21,808 nt of DNA from JANXXV01 sp038230275 (GTDB taxonomy: Bacteria; Acidobacteriota; Terriglobia; Bryobacterales; Bryobacteraceae): assembly GCA_038230275.1 (NCBI GenBank), contig JBBRNO010000117.1:1-21808 (forward strand), given 5' to 3'. The notes under the pieces are model-generated. The model saw only the letters and a program-made list of their open reading frames with translations. It did no database searches and was not told where the DNA came from. Numbering within the stretch: the first letter of the stretch is position 1; each line of letters opens with the position of its first letter. Positions 7,766 to 16,362 of the stretch are shown here, piece by piece. The position numbers and the translations under genes are program-made.

Positions 7766-8927
7766 CAATACTTTCTTCCAGCGCCCCGGTGAGTTTGAGC
7801 GCTGAATATAACTTGCGGTAGCGATCCTGTAAGGCCGTCCGGAAAGACTGCGTGGAGCGGCGGCTGGCGGAGGCGTCCTGCGCCAATTGCGATTCCGCGA
7901 GCACGATGCCTTTCCAAAGATTCGGGCCGGCTGCCTGGCGGAAGAGGCCATCGTATTCGAAGCCGAAATCGCTGACGCTCGCCAAGGAGAGGTCATAGTT
8001 GTTGTCGAGACCGAGGGCTGCGAAGGGAAATCCGCGGGCCCAGTCGGTGTGGTAGCCGATTCGCATGTTGTTCGGATTGACCGAGACCTGAGCGTGCGTC
8101 ACGCAGTTTTCGCTGCGGATCTTGTACTTCGCGCGAAGCATTTCCGTGAGGACACGGCCAGCATGGATTTGGGCGGAGTTCACGGCCGGTGCAGTCTCAC
8201 CTGCCGCGGTTTGCGCCTCGAACGCGATTCCCAGGAAGCTGCTGTTGAGATTGAGATATGCCGAGTTCTCATCGGCCCAGACGGAATTTCCCGCATGATT
8301 GGCGGCGCTGGTTTCTTCCACGATGCGAAGTACGCGGCCAAACCGATCGATGAAGTAGTTGTACGACTTGCTGTCCCGAAGACTTTCCAGGGTGAGATGG
8401 GAGATTCGCTTCAGCGCGTCGTTGCGTTCGGCATCGAAGGGGGCGAGCGCGCTTTCGGTGGTGTGGTAGACAATTCCCACCGGCTGAGACCGCCAGTCCG
8501 TGGACGGGGTCATCCCATGCCTGCGGTCGAGAACCTGGTAGAAGCGGGGTTGGTTGGGGGTAGAAAAACGGCTGTCGACGCGAAGGCCGTTGCTGAAGAC
8601 TTCTTCCTGTTCGGACTCCTCCACAAGCCAGACGTCGGAGTAGCTTTGCGGGGGAATTTTCTTTGCGGTTTCCGGGAACATTTGCCGGTGCGAAACCAAC
8701 GAAACGTCGGAGATTACCGCAGGCGCCGGGATGAGGAGTGAAACCGCGAGTATCACTGAAGCTCCAAGTGACAGGCGCTTCCAGACTGGCCGCCGGGCCG
8801 GAACGATCCGGTCGTCCATAGCGCGGTGCAGGTACTGGAGCTTTTCGACGGGATCCGAGATCCGGCGGGCACGCCAGTCGACGTACCTATCGGATTGTAG
8901 ATCACGGAGCTTTCCGCTCTGCGCCAT
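7743..8927 (-). CDS. Membrane-anchored N-acetylmuramoyl-L-alanine amidase-like protein
   Basis: The 394-residue protein has a cytoplasmic N-terminal tail (1-50), one membrane span at about 53-72 and an extracytoplasmic domain resembling amidase_2/PGRP enzymes. These cut the bond between N-acetylmuramic acid and the stem peptide in peptidoglycan. Visible family pieces are VGIVYHTTES (H155), YNYFIDRFGRVLRIVEE (189-205), NHAGNS (H211), LGIAFEAQ (232-239) and THAQVSVNP (H278). GYHTDWARGFPF (H293) replaces the usual 'DPG..F' end. The His residues fit a zinc site. The last ~80 residues have no recognisable domain. RBS AGGT lies 5 bases before the ATG. The 3' end overlaps the actin-like gene by 23 bases. 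Confidence 0.75.
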   Translation of the reverse strand: MAQSGKLRDLQSDRYVDWRARRISDPVEKLQYLHRAMDDRIVPARRPVWKRLSLGASVILAVSLLIPAPAVISDVSLVSHRQMFPETAKKIPPQSYSDVWLVEESEQEEVFSNGLRVDSRFSTPNQPRFYQVLDRRHGMTPSTDWRSQPVGIVYHTTESALAPFDAERNDALKRISHLTLESLRDSKSYNYFIDRFGRVLRIVEETSAANHAGNSVWADENSAYLNLNSSFLGIAFEAQTAAGETAPAVNSAQIHAGRVLTEMLRAKYKIRSENCVTHAQVSVNPNNMRIGYHTDWARGFPFAALGLDNNYDLSLASVSDFGFEYDGLFRQAAGPNLWKGIVLAESQLAQDASASRRSTQSFRTALQDRYRKLYSALKLTGALEESIDASPTTQ

Positions 8928-9027
8928 CGAAACCTATATCCTTAGAGTGCGGTGATAGGGGAATTCCTCTCCCAAAGTTATTTATCGGATGGTGGGACTG
9001 AGAACATTAGAGTACTAGGGTTCAGAG

Positions 9028-9861
9028 TTACTGCTCAGTAACGGAGATGATGCGCGAGTCGGCCTGAAACTTCTTGAAGTTGTACATGGTTTCTTCCACT
9101 TCGCCGGCTTGGTGCTTCAAGAGCGCCAATCGGGCATCGTAGCGAATGTGGATGCGTTTCGGCAGCCAGACTTCGCCGTTAAGGCGGATCTGTTCGACGG
9201 TGAGATGCGCGCCTTTGGCGAGCCGGGCGAGGAAGAAGCCGAAGGAAACGGTGTCTATGGAGTCCAGTTCCAGTTTCACCCATTCGTAGTCCGCCTGGTC
9301 GATCCAGAGCTTGCCGCGGAATTTGGCGAAAACCTTGGCTTCAGTGGAGCGAGGCTTGTAATCGGGGCGAGGGGTGGCGTCGATGGGCCAGACCGGGCGG
9401 CCGCCGATGGTTTCGGTAGGAAGCAGTTTGTAAGTAAACGCATCGGGAAGTTCCTTGAGGAATTCCCGTTCGTGCTGCCTTCGTTTTTCGCGATCGGCGA
9501 GGCGCTTATTCCGTTGATCTTCGGTTTCGGAATCACGGCCGGCGAGGCGTTTTTCGAACTTTTCCCGCTCCTTCTTTTCTTCGGCAGGGGGGAGGGGTTT
9601 CCCGTCACGTTCAATCAGCCGGGAGTAGCGGTCGCCGTGGATGAAAAATATGTCTTTGGTTTTGGAAGAAGTGGACTTTACGCGGCCATCGGAATCGAGG
9701 ATCTTTTCCACCGACTTCTGGGCTAACGTATAGTCCTGAGCGCGCTTGTTGTAATCGTTGTCTACACTTACGGATTTACGGATGATTTCGCGGGGATCCT
9801 GCGCCTGCGCGATGCAGAGGGCTGCAAAGCAAGCCACGAAGTAGGGAACGGGAAAGCCCAT
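9028..9861 (-). CDS. Secreted hypothetical protein with charged coiled-coil, outer-membrane-lipoprotein-sorting-like
   Basis: The 277-residue protein begins with a signal peptide (MGFPVPYFVACFAALCIAQA, cut near residue 20). Residues ~90-140 are extremely rich in Lys, Glu and Arg and should form a long helix or coiled coil. The second half alternates hydrophobic and polar residues in strands (AKFRGKLWIDQADYEWVKLE, VWLPKRIHIRYDAR). That pattern recalls periplasmic LolA-like or outer-membrane lipoprotein-sorting proteins, in which a substrate-dependent 'DxxxxxVxLE' strand set forms an open barrel. The match is by pattern only. It lies 27 bases downstream of the small Tudor-like gene on the same strand, so they may share a transcript. 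No catalytic motif is visible. Confidence 0.65.
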   Translation of the reverse strand: MGFPVPYFVACFAALCIAQAQDPREIIRKSVSVDNDYNKRAQDYTLAQKSVEKILDSDGRVKSTSSKTKDIFFIHGDRYSRLIERDGKPLPPAEEKKEREKFEKRLAGRDSETEDQRNKRLADREKRRQHEREFLKELPDAFTYKLLPTETIGGRPVWPIDATPRPDYKPRSTEAKVFAKFRGKLWIDQADYEWVKLELDSIDTVSFGFFLARLAKGAHLTVEQIRLNGEVWLPKRIHIRYDARLALLKHQAGEVEETMYNFKKFQADSRIISVTEQ

Positions 9862-9888
9862 TGCTGGGATGACGCTGGAGCGAGCGTA

Positions 9889-10131
9889 TTATTTCGCGGC
9901 GGCAACGGCCGGAGCTGCTTTTTTTCTGGCCCTGGTCGCGCGCTTTTCAACCGGGGGTTGGCGATCGCTTTTCTTTAATCCAGGAAGAACGATAGAGGTG
10001 ACAAATTTCTTCTCGCCATGATCGTCGAATTTGATTACAATGTAGTCGTCGCCACAGGTTAAAACGGAGCCGAAGCCAAACTTAATGTGCTCGACTTGGG
10101 CGCCTGTGGCAAATGCCGGTTTGCTGGCCAT
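9889..10131 (-). CDS. Small protein resembling the UvrD/PcrA C-terminal Tudor-like domain
   Basis: The 80-residue protein carries ATGAQVEHIKFGFGSVLTCG (8-27) and then VIKFDDHGEKKFVTSIVLPGL. This fits the C-terminal tail of UvrD/PcrA helicases (G.-V-H-.-.-F-G-.-G-V...V.F...G.K.L), a Tudor-like fold that in PcrA binds RNA polymerase. Here the domain stands alone, without a helicase, and is followed by a Lys/Arg/Ala-rich tail (residues 53-80) of nucleic-acid-binding character. An AGAGGG stretch lies about 8 bases before the ATG. It is divergent from the first subtilase gene, with 89 bases between the starts. A role at RNA polymerase or on nucleic acid is inferred from the fold resemblance. Confidence 0.7.
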   Translation of the reverse strand: MASKPAFATGAQVEHIKFGFGSVLTCGDDYIVIKFDDHGEKKFVTSIVLPGLKKSDRQPPVEKRATRARKKAAPAVAAAK

Positions 10132-10220
10132 CTTAAGAAAACCCTCTAATCTAATGTAACAAATCGGGTTAAGAATGTCGAGCGGCTCATGCAGAGCAGA
10201 ATCGTGCGGGGTCCGAAACG

Positions 10221-13200
10221 ATGACTATAACCTTTGCGTCTGATAATCCAGTGAAAATCATAACGCTGTTCCTGTTTGCGGCGGGGCTTTTGTGTGCGGA
10301 AAGCCGACTGAATCGATATGCCGTTGTGCTGGCCGATCCACCGCTCGCCGTCGAGGCTGGTTCCCAGAAAGAGCTTAGGACTACGGCGGCGTCCGATGGG
10401 AGACGGAAGATAGAATCGGCGCAGGGTGAGCTTCGCGGTGCGCTGGCGGAGCGGAATCTGCGGGAGATCGGTTCCATGCAGACGCTGCTGAATGCGGTGT
10501 TCGTGAAAGCGACGGAAGAGGAAGCGGCCGCGCTGAGGACGGTTCCCGGTGTGATTGCGGTTCGGGAAATGCGCAAATTCCAGCGGCACCTGTTTACCGC
10601 GCTGGACCTGATGAACGTGCCGGCGGCATGGAACGTGATCGGCGGCGCACAAAATGCGGGGACGGGCGTGAAAATCGGCGTGATCGATAGCGGGATTGAT
10701 CAGACGCACCCCGGCTTTCAGGACGAATCGCTGATGGTGCCCGCGGGGTTCCCAAAGTGCCAGAGTCCCGGCGACTGCGCGTACACGAATAAGAAGGTAA
10801 TCGTGGCGCGGAGCTACGTGGATAAACTGTCGCTGGAATTCGGAGACGATCCGCTGGATACGCGCCCGGACGATTTCTCACCGCGGGACCGGGTGGGACA
10901 CGGAACGGCGGTGGCGATGGCGGCGGCCGGGGTTCGAAACACGGGTCCATTGGGAACCATTACCGGCGTAGCGCCGAAGGCATTTCTGGGGAATTACAAA
11001 GTTTTCGGATCGCCCGGGGTGAACGATGCCACTTTCGAAGACGTGGTGATGATGGCAATGGAAGCCGCCGCGACGGACGGCATGGATATTGTGACCATTT
11101 CGGTGGGCAGCGCGGCACTTTGCGGGCCGAACAATACGGCCGCGTTGTGCGGCAACGATGTGGATGTGTATAACGCCGCGGTAAACAACGCGGTGCGCAT
11201 GGGAATGACGGTGGTGCTTTCGGCCGGGAATGCCGGGGATGTGGGGTACAAGCTTCCTTCCCTGGGAAGCATTCATTCGCCGGGAACGGCACCGGCGGCA
11301 ATTACGGTGGGCGCGACGGATAACAGTCACGATTTCTTCCAGAGCGTGACGGTGGCGGCCCCGACTACGCTCTCGCGGATCAACGCCTTGTTCGGCAACG
11401 GCCCTAAACCCGCCGGCAAGCTGACCGCGCCGTTGCGGGATGTTTCGAAGCTGGGCAAAGACGGGCTGGCGTGCGCTCCGCTTACCAATGGATCGCTCAA
11501 CGGGGCAATCGCGCTGATTCTGAGGGGCACTTGCCTGCGGGACCAGAAGGTGAACTTTGCGCAGAAAGCGGGCGCGTTGGGCGTGATCATCTATCAACCG
11601 GAAAACGACGATTCGGTGTTTCAGATGAAGGGTATGGAGAATACGGGCATCCCGGCAGTTTTGGTGGGCAATACCGGCGGCGTGGCGCTGAAGAATCTGG
11701 TAGCGTCGAGCCCGGACAAGCTGGTTACGTTGGACCCTGCCTTGGTAATGCTGAACGATCCTGGCTACGATGTGGTGTCGTTCTTCTCCTCGCATGGTCC
11801 ATCGATTGGAGAATCGGCTATCAAACCGGAGCTGGTGGCGGTAGGAACAGGGTTGTACACGGCCACGCAAAAATATGATCCGAATGGGGATATGTACGAT
11901 CCGTCGGGCTACACGTCGGCTGAGGGGACCAGCTTTGCAGCGCCTCTGGTGGCTGGCGCGGCGGCGCTGGTTAAACAGCGGAACCCCGGCTTCACGCCGG
12001 GCCAGATCAAGTCCGCGGTGGTGAATACGGCGAGCGATAAAGTAGACGACTACGACGCCAATAACAATCTGATTGGCGCGCGGATCACCGGCATGGGCGC
12101 CGGGAAGCTGGATGCGGGAGCGGCGGTGAAAACGAATGTCACGGTGGAACCTTCCACACTTTCGTTCGGCGTGGTTGGGACGGCGTTGCCCAGCCAGACG
12201 TTGACGATTCGAAACACCGGAAGCGCGTCGCTGACGTTGACTCTGGCGGTGAAACCGAGCGATAACGATGCCAACGCCAAGGTGGCCCTCAGTGTTTCAA
12301 CTCTGTCACTTGTGCCTGGTCAATCGGGTGCGGTGACGGTGCGGATGACTGGGACAAAGCCGCTGCCGGGTTCGTATGAAGGGGTGGTTACGGTGCTGGG
12401 CGGCGCGGTACCGCTGCACATTCCTTATCTCTATCTGGTGGGAGATGGAGTTCCGTACAGTTACCTGACGCTGACCGGGGACGGGTTTGTTCGTGACGTG
12501 GGCGCGAAATTGACGTTGACGTTCAAAATTCTGGATCAATTTGGCGTTCCGGTGGGGCAGGTTCCGGTGAAGTTTCAATCCACGCTGGGCGGGGGAACGC
12601 TGACCGGCGGAATTGCCAACCCGAGCACGGACGAGCTTGGGGTTGCCCAGGCGAAGGTGGTTGTTGGGCAGCAGCCGGGAGACCAGGAGTTCACCGCGAC
12701 GGCGGCTGGATTTACCGTTTCTTTCGATGGGACGGCGCGATTGAAACCGGCTATCCAAGCCGGGGCGGTGGTAAACGCGGCGAGCCTTCAGGTGGGCCAG
12801 GGGTTGGCGCCTGGGTCCTATATCTCTATTTATGGGAAGGGGCTGAGCGAATCCACGCGGGCGGCGAATACGCCTTATCTGCCGGTTTCGCTGGCCGGGG
12901 TGAGTGTGAGTTTCGACGTGCAGGCGAAGAAGATCAGCGTGCCGGCGCGGGTGCAGTTCGTCAGCGATGGACAGGTGAACGTGCAGATTCCGTGGGAGTT
13001 GCAGGGGCAGACCAGCGCGTTGATGAAGGTGAGTATCGGCGATTCTTCCAGCACTGTTTATACGGTGCCGCTGAAGGATTATTCGCCGGCGGCGTTTGAA
13101 TACACCGAGGCCTCGGGCGGACGAGTGCTGGCGGCGGCGCTGGATGAGAGTTTTATATTACTGTCCAGTGCAAATCCGGCCAAAAAAGGGCGAATCGCAC

Positions 13201-13472
13201 AGATCTATATGAATGGATTAGGGCCCGTGGACAAAGCTCCGGCTAGCGGGGAGCCGGCGCCGGGACAAGTTCTGGCGCGTACCAAAACGCTTCCGACCGT
13301 AACGGTGGCGGGTAAGAATGCCGATGTACAGTTTAGTGGGCTGGCCCCGCTTTACGTGGGGCTTTACCAACTGAATATCGTGGTGCCGGCGGATACGCCA
13401 TCCGGGATTCAACCGGTGGTGGTTTCGGTTGGCGGTGTGGTGTCAAAGACTACTAATCTGCCGATTCAATGA
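10221..13472 (+). CDS. Secreted subtilisin-like serine protease (S8) with PA insert and TIGR03437 C-terminal domain
   Basis: The 1083-residue exported protease starts with a signal peptide ending near residue 26; GTG at 10251 (residue 11) is an alternative start that gives a shorter, more typical signal. Domains in order: an inhibitor I9-like propeptide (~30-120); the S8 catalytic domain with D156 (GVIDSGID), H227 (GHGTA), oxyanion N337 (SAGN) and S571 (GTSFAAP), interrupted by a PA domain (~395-505); an Ig-like choice-of-anchor domain (~640-740); an invasin-like Ig domain (~745-840); and from ~844 to the end a domain of the TIGR03437 type found in great numbers in Solibacter. All catalytic residues are present. 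It is the first gene of a coupled pair and probably degrades protein outside the cell. Confidence 0.93.
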   Translation: MTITFASDNPVKIITLFLFAAGLLCAESRLNRYAVVLADPPLAVEAGSQKELRTTAASDGRRKIESAQGELRGALAERNLREIGSMQTLLNAVFVKATEEEAAALRTVPGVIAVREMRKFQRHLFTALDLMNVPAAWNVIGGAQNAGTGVKIGVIDSGIDQTHPGFQDESLMVPAGFPKCQSPGDCAYTNKKVIVARSYVDKLSLEFGDDPLDTRPDDFSPRDRVGHGTAVAMAAAGVRNTGPLGTITGVAPKAFLGNYKVFGSPGVNDATFEDVVMMAMEAAATDGMDIVTISVGSAALCGPNNTAALCGNDVDVYNAAVNNAVRMGMTVVLSAGNAGDVGYKLPSLGSIHSPGTAPAAITVGATDNSHDFFQSVTVAAPTTLSRINALFGNGPKPAGKLTAPLRDVSKLGKDGLACAPLTNGSLNGAIALILRGTCLRDQKVNFAQKAGALGVIIYQPENDDSVFQMKGMENTGIPAVLVGNTGGVALKNLVASSPDKLVTLDPALVMLNDPGYDVVSFFSSHGPSIGESAIKPELVAVGTGLYTATQKYDPNGDMYDPSGYTSAEGTSFAAPLVAGAAALVKQRNPGFTPGQIKSAVVNTASDKVDDYDANNNLIGARITGMGAGKLDAGAAVKTNVTVEPSTLSFGVVGTALPSQTLTIRNTGSASLTLTLAVKPSDNDANAKVALSVSTLSLVPGQSGAVTVRMTGTKPLPGSYEGVVTVLGGAVPLHIPYLYLVGDGVPYSYLTLTGDGFVRDVGAKLTLTFKILDQFGVPVGQVPVKFQSTLGGGTLTGGIANPSTDELGVAQAKVVVGQQPGDQEFTATAAGFTVSFDGTARLKPAIQAGAVVNAASLQVGQGLAPGSYISIYGKGLSESTRAANTPYLPVSLAGVSVSFDVQAKKISVPARVQFVSDGQVNVQIPWELQGQTSALMKVSIGDSSSTVYTVPLKDYSPAAFEYTEASGGRVLAAALDESFILLSSANPAKKGRIAQIYMNGLGPVDKAPASGEPAPGQVLARTKTLPTVTVAGKNADVQFSGLAPLYVGLYQLNIVVPADTPSGIQPVVVSVGGVVSKTTNLPIQ

Positions 13473-15811
13473 AAAGCCGTTTCCTATTCCTAGCGCTGGC
13501 GATCCTTTTCAATCTTTCGATTGCCATTGGGCAGGTGCTGCCGGGGCGGTACATTTTGGAGTTGAGCGGCGGCGGCCCGGGTGTGGTCGCTTCGTCGAAG
13601 ACGGTGCGCCGGGCGGCGATTCGCGAACAACAGGGCCGATTGCGCGCGAGCATCGAACGGGAAGACACGGCGGTTTTGGGAAGTATCGAGATGGTGGCGA
13701 ACGCGCTGTTTGTGCGAACGACCGCGAAACGGGCGGCCGAGCTTGCCCGAACGCCTGGGGTTGTCAGGGTTCACCAGGAGAAGATGTACAAGCTGTTGCT
13801 CGATCATGCACTTGGGCTGCAGCGAGTTACGGATGCCTGGGGGCAAATTGGCGGGATGTCGAAGGCGGGTGCCGGAATCAAGATTGGGATCATCGATACG
13901 GGGATTGATTCGGGGCATCCGGCGTTTCAGAATTCCGGCCTTCCGGCAGTGGATGGATTTCCGAAAGCGAACAAAGATACCGATCTGAAATTCACTAACA
14001 GCAAGATCATTGTCGCTCGCAGTTATGACGACACGTCGCTGTTGGGGAGTTCGGCGGACGATCGCAAGGGGCATGGCACGGGCGTGGCGATGATTGCGGC
14101 GGGGCTGACGAATGATGGGCCGCTGGCAACCATCACCGGTGTGGCGCCGGGAGCGTATCTGGGGAATTACAAGGTGTTTCCAGATAGCCAGACCGGCGCA
14201 CCGACTTCAGCGATTCTGAAAGCGTTGGACGACGCGGTTTCCGACGGAATGGACGTCATTAATATGAGTCTGGGATCGGTGCCGGCCGAGCGTCCGGCGG
14301 TGGATATCCTGGTGAAAGCCGTGGAGGGGGCCGCTGCAGCCGGCGTGATTGTGGTGATTGCGGCTGGGAACGAGGGTCCAGACCTGCATTCGATCGCTTC
14401 GCCGGGCACGGCGCCGAACGCCATTTCCGTGGGCAACTCGTTGAACGAGCGCGTCTTTGCCTCGGCGACGGTGGTGGAGGGCGTGCCTCAACCTTATGCG
14501 TCATTCCCCGGATCTGGCCTGAATCAGCTGTCGGCGGCCACGGGGCAGCTTTTGGACGTGAGTACCCTGGATAGAGACGGACTTGGGTGCGCCAGTCTGC
14601 CCTCGGGAAGCCTGCGAGGGAAGATTGCCTTCATTCTGCGGGGCAGCTGTACTTTCGAGATCAAACTGAACAACGCGCAGGATGCGGGCGCAATTGCCGC
14701 GTTGGTCTATACGACGGCGGCGCAACCGGGCGGATTTACCATGGCGGTGGGCGCGGCATTGCTGCCGGCGTCGTTGGTTAGCAACGCCGATGGGCTGGAT
14801 ATCAAACGGCGGCTGGCGCAGAACGGTGCTGTGCAAGGCAGTTTGAACTTCGATAAGAGTCCGTTTCCGGTGAATTCGGCGCGGATCGACGACAGTTCCA
14901 GCCGTGGACCAAGCACCGACGATTCGCTTAAGCCTGATCTGCTGGCTGTGGGGTCGTCCATCTATACCGCATGGGCGCGATCGGCTGGTACAGGCGGGTA
15001 TATTACGGCTGGCGGGACCAGCCTGTCGGCGCCGATGGTTAGTGGGGCGGCCGCGCTGCTGAAAGCCGCCAGGCCGGGGCTGACGGCGCGCCAGTACCGG
15101 TCGCTGCTGATTAATAGCGCAAGCCGGTTTTCCACGGATTTGGTTAATCCAGTTTCCGTGGAAGCGGGTGGCGCGGGACTGCTGAACATGTCCACCGCAC
15201 TTACGAGCACCGTGACCGCGCAACCGTCTTCGGTGGGATTTGGGATTGGCGGAAACACGGTGAACGGAACCCGGACAGTGACGTTGGTGAACATCGGGCC
15301 TACCGCGGATACCTTCAGCATCTCGGCATCGCGGATTGGGGACGGAGTGATCCCATCGGTTTCCGATTCATCGGTGCGAATCGATGCCGGGAGCGCAAAG
15401 GCCATCACTGTCAGCTTGCAGGGAAACCAGTTGAGTGCGGGTCAGTATGAAGGGTTCGTGTCGGTTCGCTCCACGCGGACGGATGTGGAAACGCGGGTGC
15501 CATTCTGGTATGGCGTGCCCTCAAACGTGGCGCGGCAGATCACCGTTTTCGATGCACCCACAAGCGGGCGGCGGCTCTCTGAGGTTTCGTTTCTATTCAG
15601 GCCCTTGGATGCGGTAGGGATACCTACCACCGACGCGCCGGCGATCACCGCCGTTGCGGGCGAGGGAACTGTGATCAGCACCGAGTCCTTGGACGACGAC
15701 GTTCCCGGCCTTTATGAGACCGTAGTGCGGCTTGGACCCACGGGAGTGGACAACGTATTTGAGATCCGGGTGGGCAAGACGGTAACTTCCGTGCTGATTA
15801 GAGCGCGATAG
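13469..15811 (+). CDS. Second secreted subtilisin-like serine protease (S8) with PA insert
   Basis: The 780-residue paralogue of the preceding protease starts inside its stop codon (ATGA overlap, 13469-13472), so translation is probably coupled. The signal peptide is MKSRFLFLALAILFNLSIAIG. An I9-like propeptide follows (~25-105), then the S8 domain with D143 (GIIDTGID), H202 (GHGTG), N301 (AAGN) and S518 (GGTSLSAP). A PA domain is inserted at ~345-460. After the catalytic domain comes an Ig-like region (~590-690) and a last strand-rich module (~690-780). Unlike its neighbour it lacks the TIGR03437 domain. The shared order I9-S8-PA and near-identical phrases such as TITGVAP and GNYKVF point to tandem duplication followed by divergence of the tails. 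Confidence 0.93.
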   Translation: MKSRFLFLALAILFNLSIAIGQVLPGRYILELSGGGPGVVASSKTVRRAAIREQQGRLRASIEREDTAVLGSIEMVANALFVRTTAKRAAELARTPGVVRVHQEKMYKLLLDHALGLQRVTDAWGQIGGMSKAGAGIKIGIIDTGIDSGHPAFQNSGLPAVDGFPKANKDTDLKFTNSKIIVARSYDDTSLLGSSADDRKGHGTGVAMIAAGLTNDGPLATITGVAPGAYLGNYKVFPDSQTGAPTSAILKALDDAVSDGMDVINMSLGSVPAERPAVDILVKAVEGAAAAGVIVVIAAGNEGPDLHSIASPGTAPNAISVGNSLNERVFASATVVEGVPQPYASFPGSGLNQLSAATGQLLDVSTLDRDGLGCASLPSGSLRGKIAFILRGSCTFEIKLNNAQDAGAIAALVYTTAAQPGGFTMAVGAALLPASLVSNADGLDIKRRLAQNGAVQGSLNFDKSPFPVNSARIDDSSSRGPSTDDSLKPDLLAVGSSIYTAWARSAGTGGYITAGGTSLSAPMVSGAAALLKAARPGLTARQYRSLLINSASRFSTDLVNPVSVEAGGAGLLNMSTALTSTVTAQPSSVGFGIGGNTVNGTRTVTLVNIGPTADTFSISASRIGDGVIPSVSDSSVRIDAGSAKAITVSLQGNQLSAGQYEGFVSVRSTRTDVETRVPFWYGVPSNVARQITVFDAPTSGRRLSEVSFLFRPLDAVGIPTTDAPAITAVAGEGTVISTESLDDDVPGLYETVVRLGPTGVDNVFEIRVGKTVTSVLIRAR

Positions 15812-15852
15812 CGGATTGGTGGTTTGCCCACGCAACAGCCCGCACTTCCGTT

Positions 15853-15858
15853 TATAAT
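15853..15858 (+). promoter_or_regulatory. Candidate -10 box for greA
   Basis: TATAAT matches the sigma-70 -10 consensus perfectly and stands 29 bases before the greA start, in the 76-base gap after the second protease. No good TTGACA-like box lies 16-18 bases upstream, so the promoter is only partly supported. Confidence 0.4.
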
Positions 15859-15887
15859 TGTGATCTGAGGGGCATTCACAGACGGTA

Positions 15888-16358
15888 ATGGACGATCTCA
15901 AGAAGAAGCTCCAAGACGAGATTACAGCGCTCGAGTACGAACTGCGCAACGAGCTTCCGAAAGAAATTCTTAAGGCACGAGCGCACGGCGATCTCAAGGA
16001 AAATGCGGAATTTCACGCAGCCAAGGAACGGCAGCGTTTCGTGGATGTGCGGTTAAGCCAATTGATCACACGGCTGGCCGAGTACTCAATGATCGATTTC
16101 AGCAAGATTCCGCGGGACCGGGTTGGGTTGGGGTCCACGGTGGTGGTGATGGATATCGACAAAGATGAACAAGTCACCTATAAGCTGGTGACGAGCGAGG
16201 AATCCGACGTCGCGAAAGGTTTCATCTCGACGGGCTCGCCGATTGGGCGCGGCTTGCTTGGGAAACGGGTGGGCGACGAGGTGAAATTTCCCAGCCCTGG
16301 TGGTATTCGTGAGATGGAAATTCTGAAGCTCACCACAATTCACGACATCGTGCCGTAA
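15888..16358 (+). CDS. greA: Transcription elongation factor GreA
   Basis: The 156-residue protein is GreA, which inserts its coiled coil into the secondary channel of RNA polymerase and stimulates cleavage of backtracked RNA. The N-terminal coiled coil carries the tip motif GDLKENAEF (residues 34-42) with the acidic pair D35 and E38 equivalent to E. coli D41 and E44. The C-terminal FKBP-like domain contains ISTGSPIGRGLLGKRVGDEV. The length is normal for the family. It leads a three-gene plus-strand cluster: the CDP-alcohol phosphatidyltransferase starts 4 bases after its stop. Confidence 0.95.
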   Translation: MDDLKKKLQDEITALEYELRNELPKEILKARAHGDLKENAEFHAAKERQRFVDVRLSQLITRLAEYSMIDFSKIPRDRVGLGSTVVVMDIDKDEQVTYKLVTSEESDVAKGFISTGSPIGRGLLGKRVGDEVKFPSPGGIREMEILKLTTIHDIVP

Positions 16359-16362
16359 GGCT

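Noticed and set aside
8928..9027. GGAATTCC-centred palindrome near 8960 as an operator
   Set aside because: It is short, not clearly placed relative to a promoter, and could occur by chance.
10221..15811. Numerous long minus-strand frames opposite the two subtilases
   Set aside because: They are rich in Arg, His and Pro, lack any domain, and lie opposite well-supported genes.
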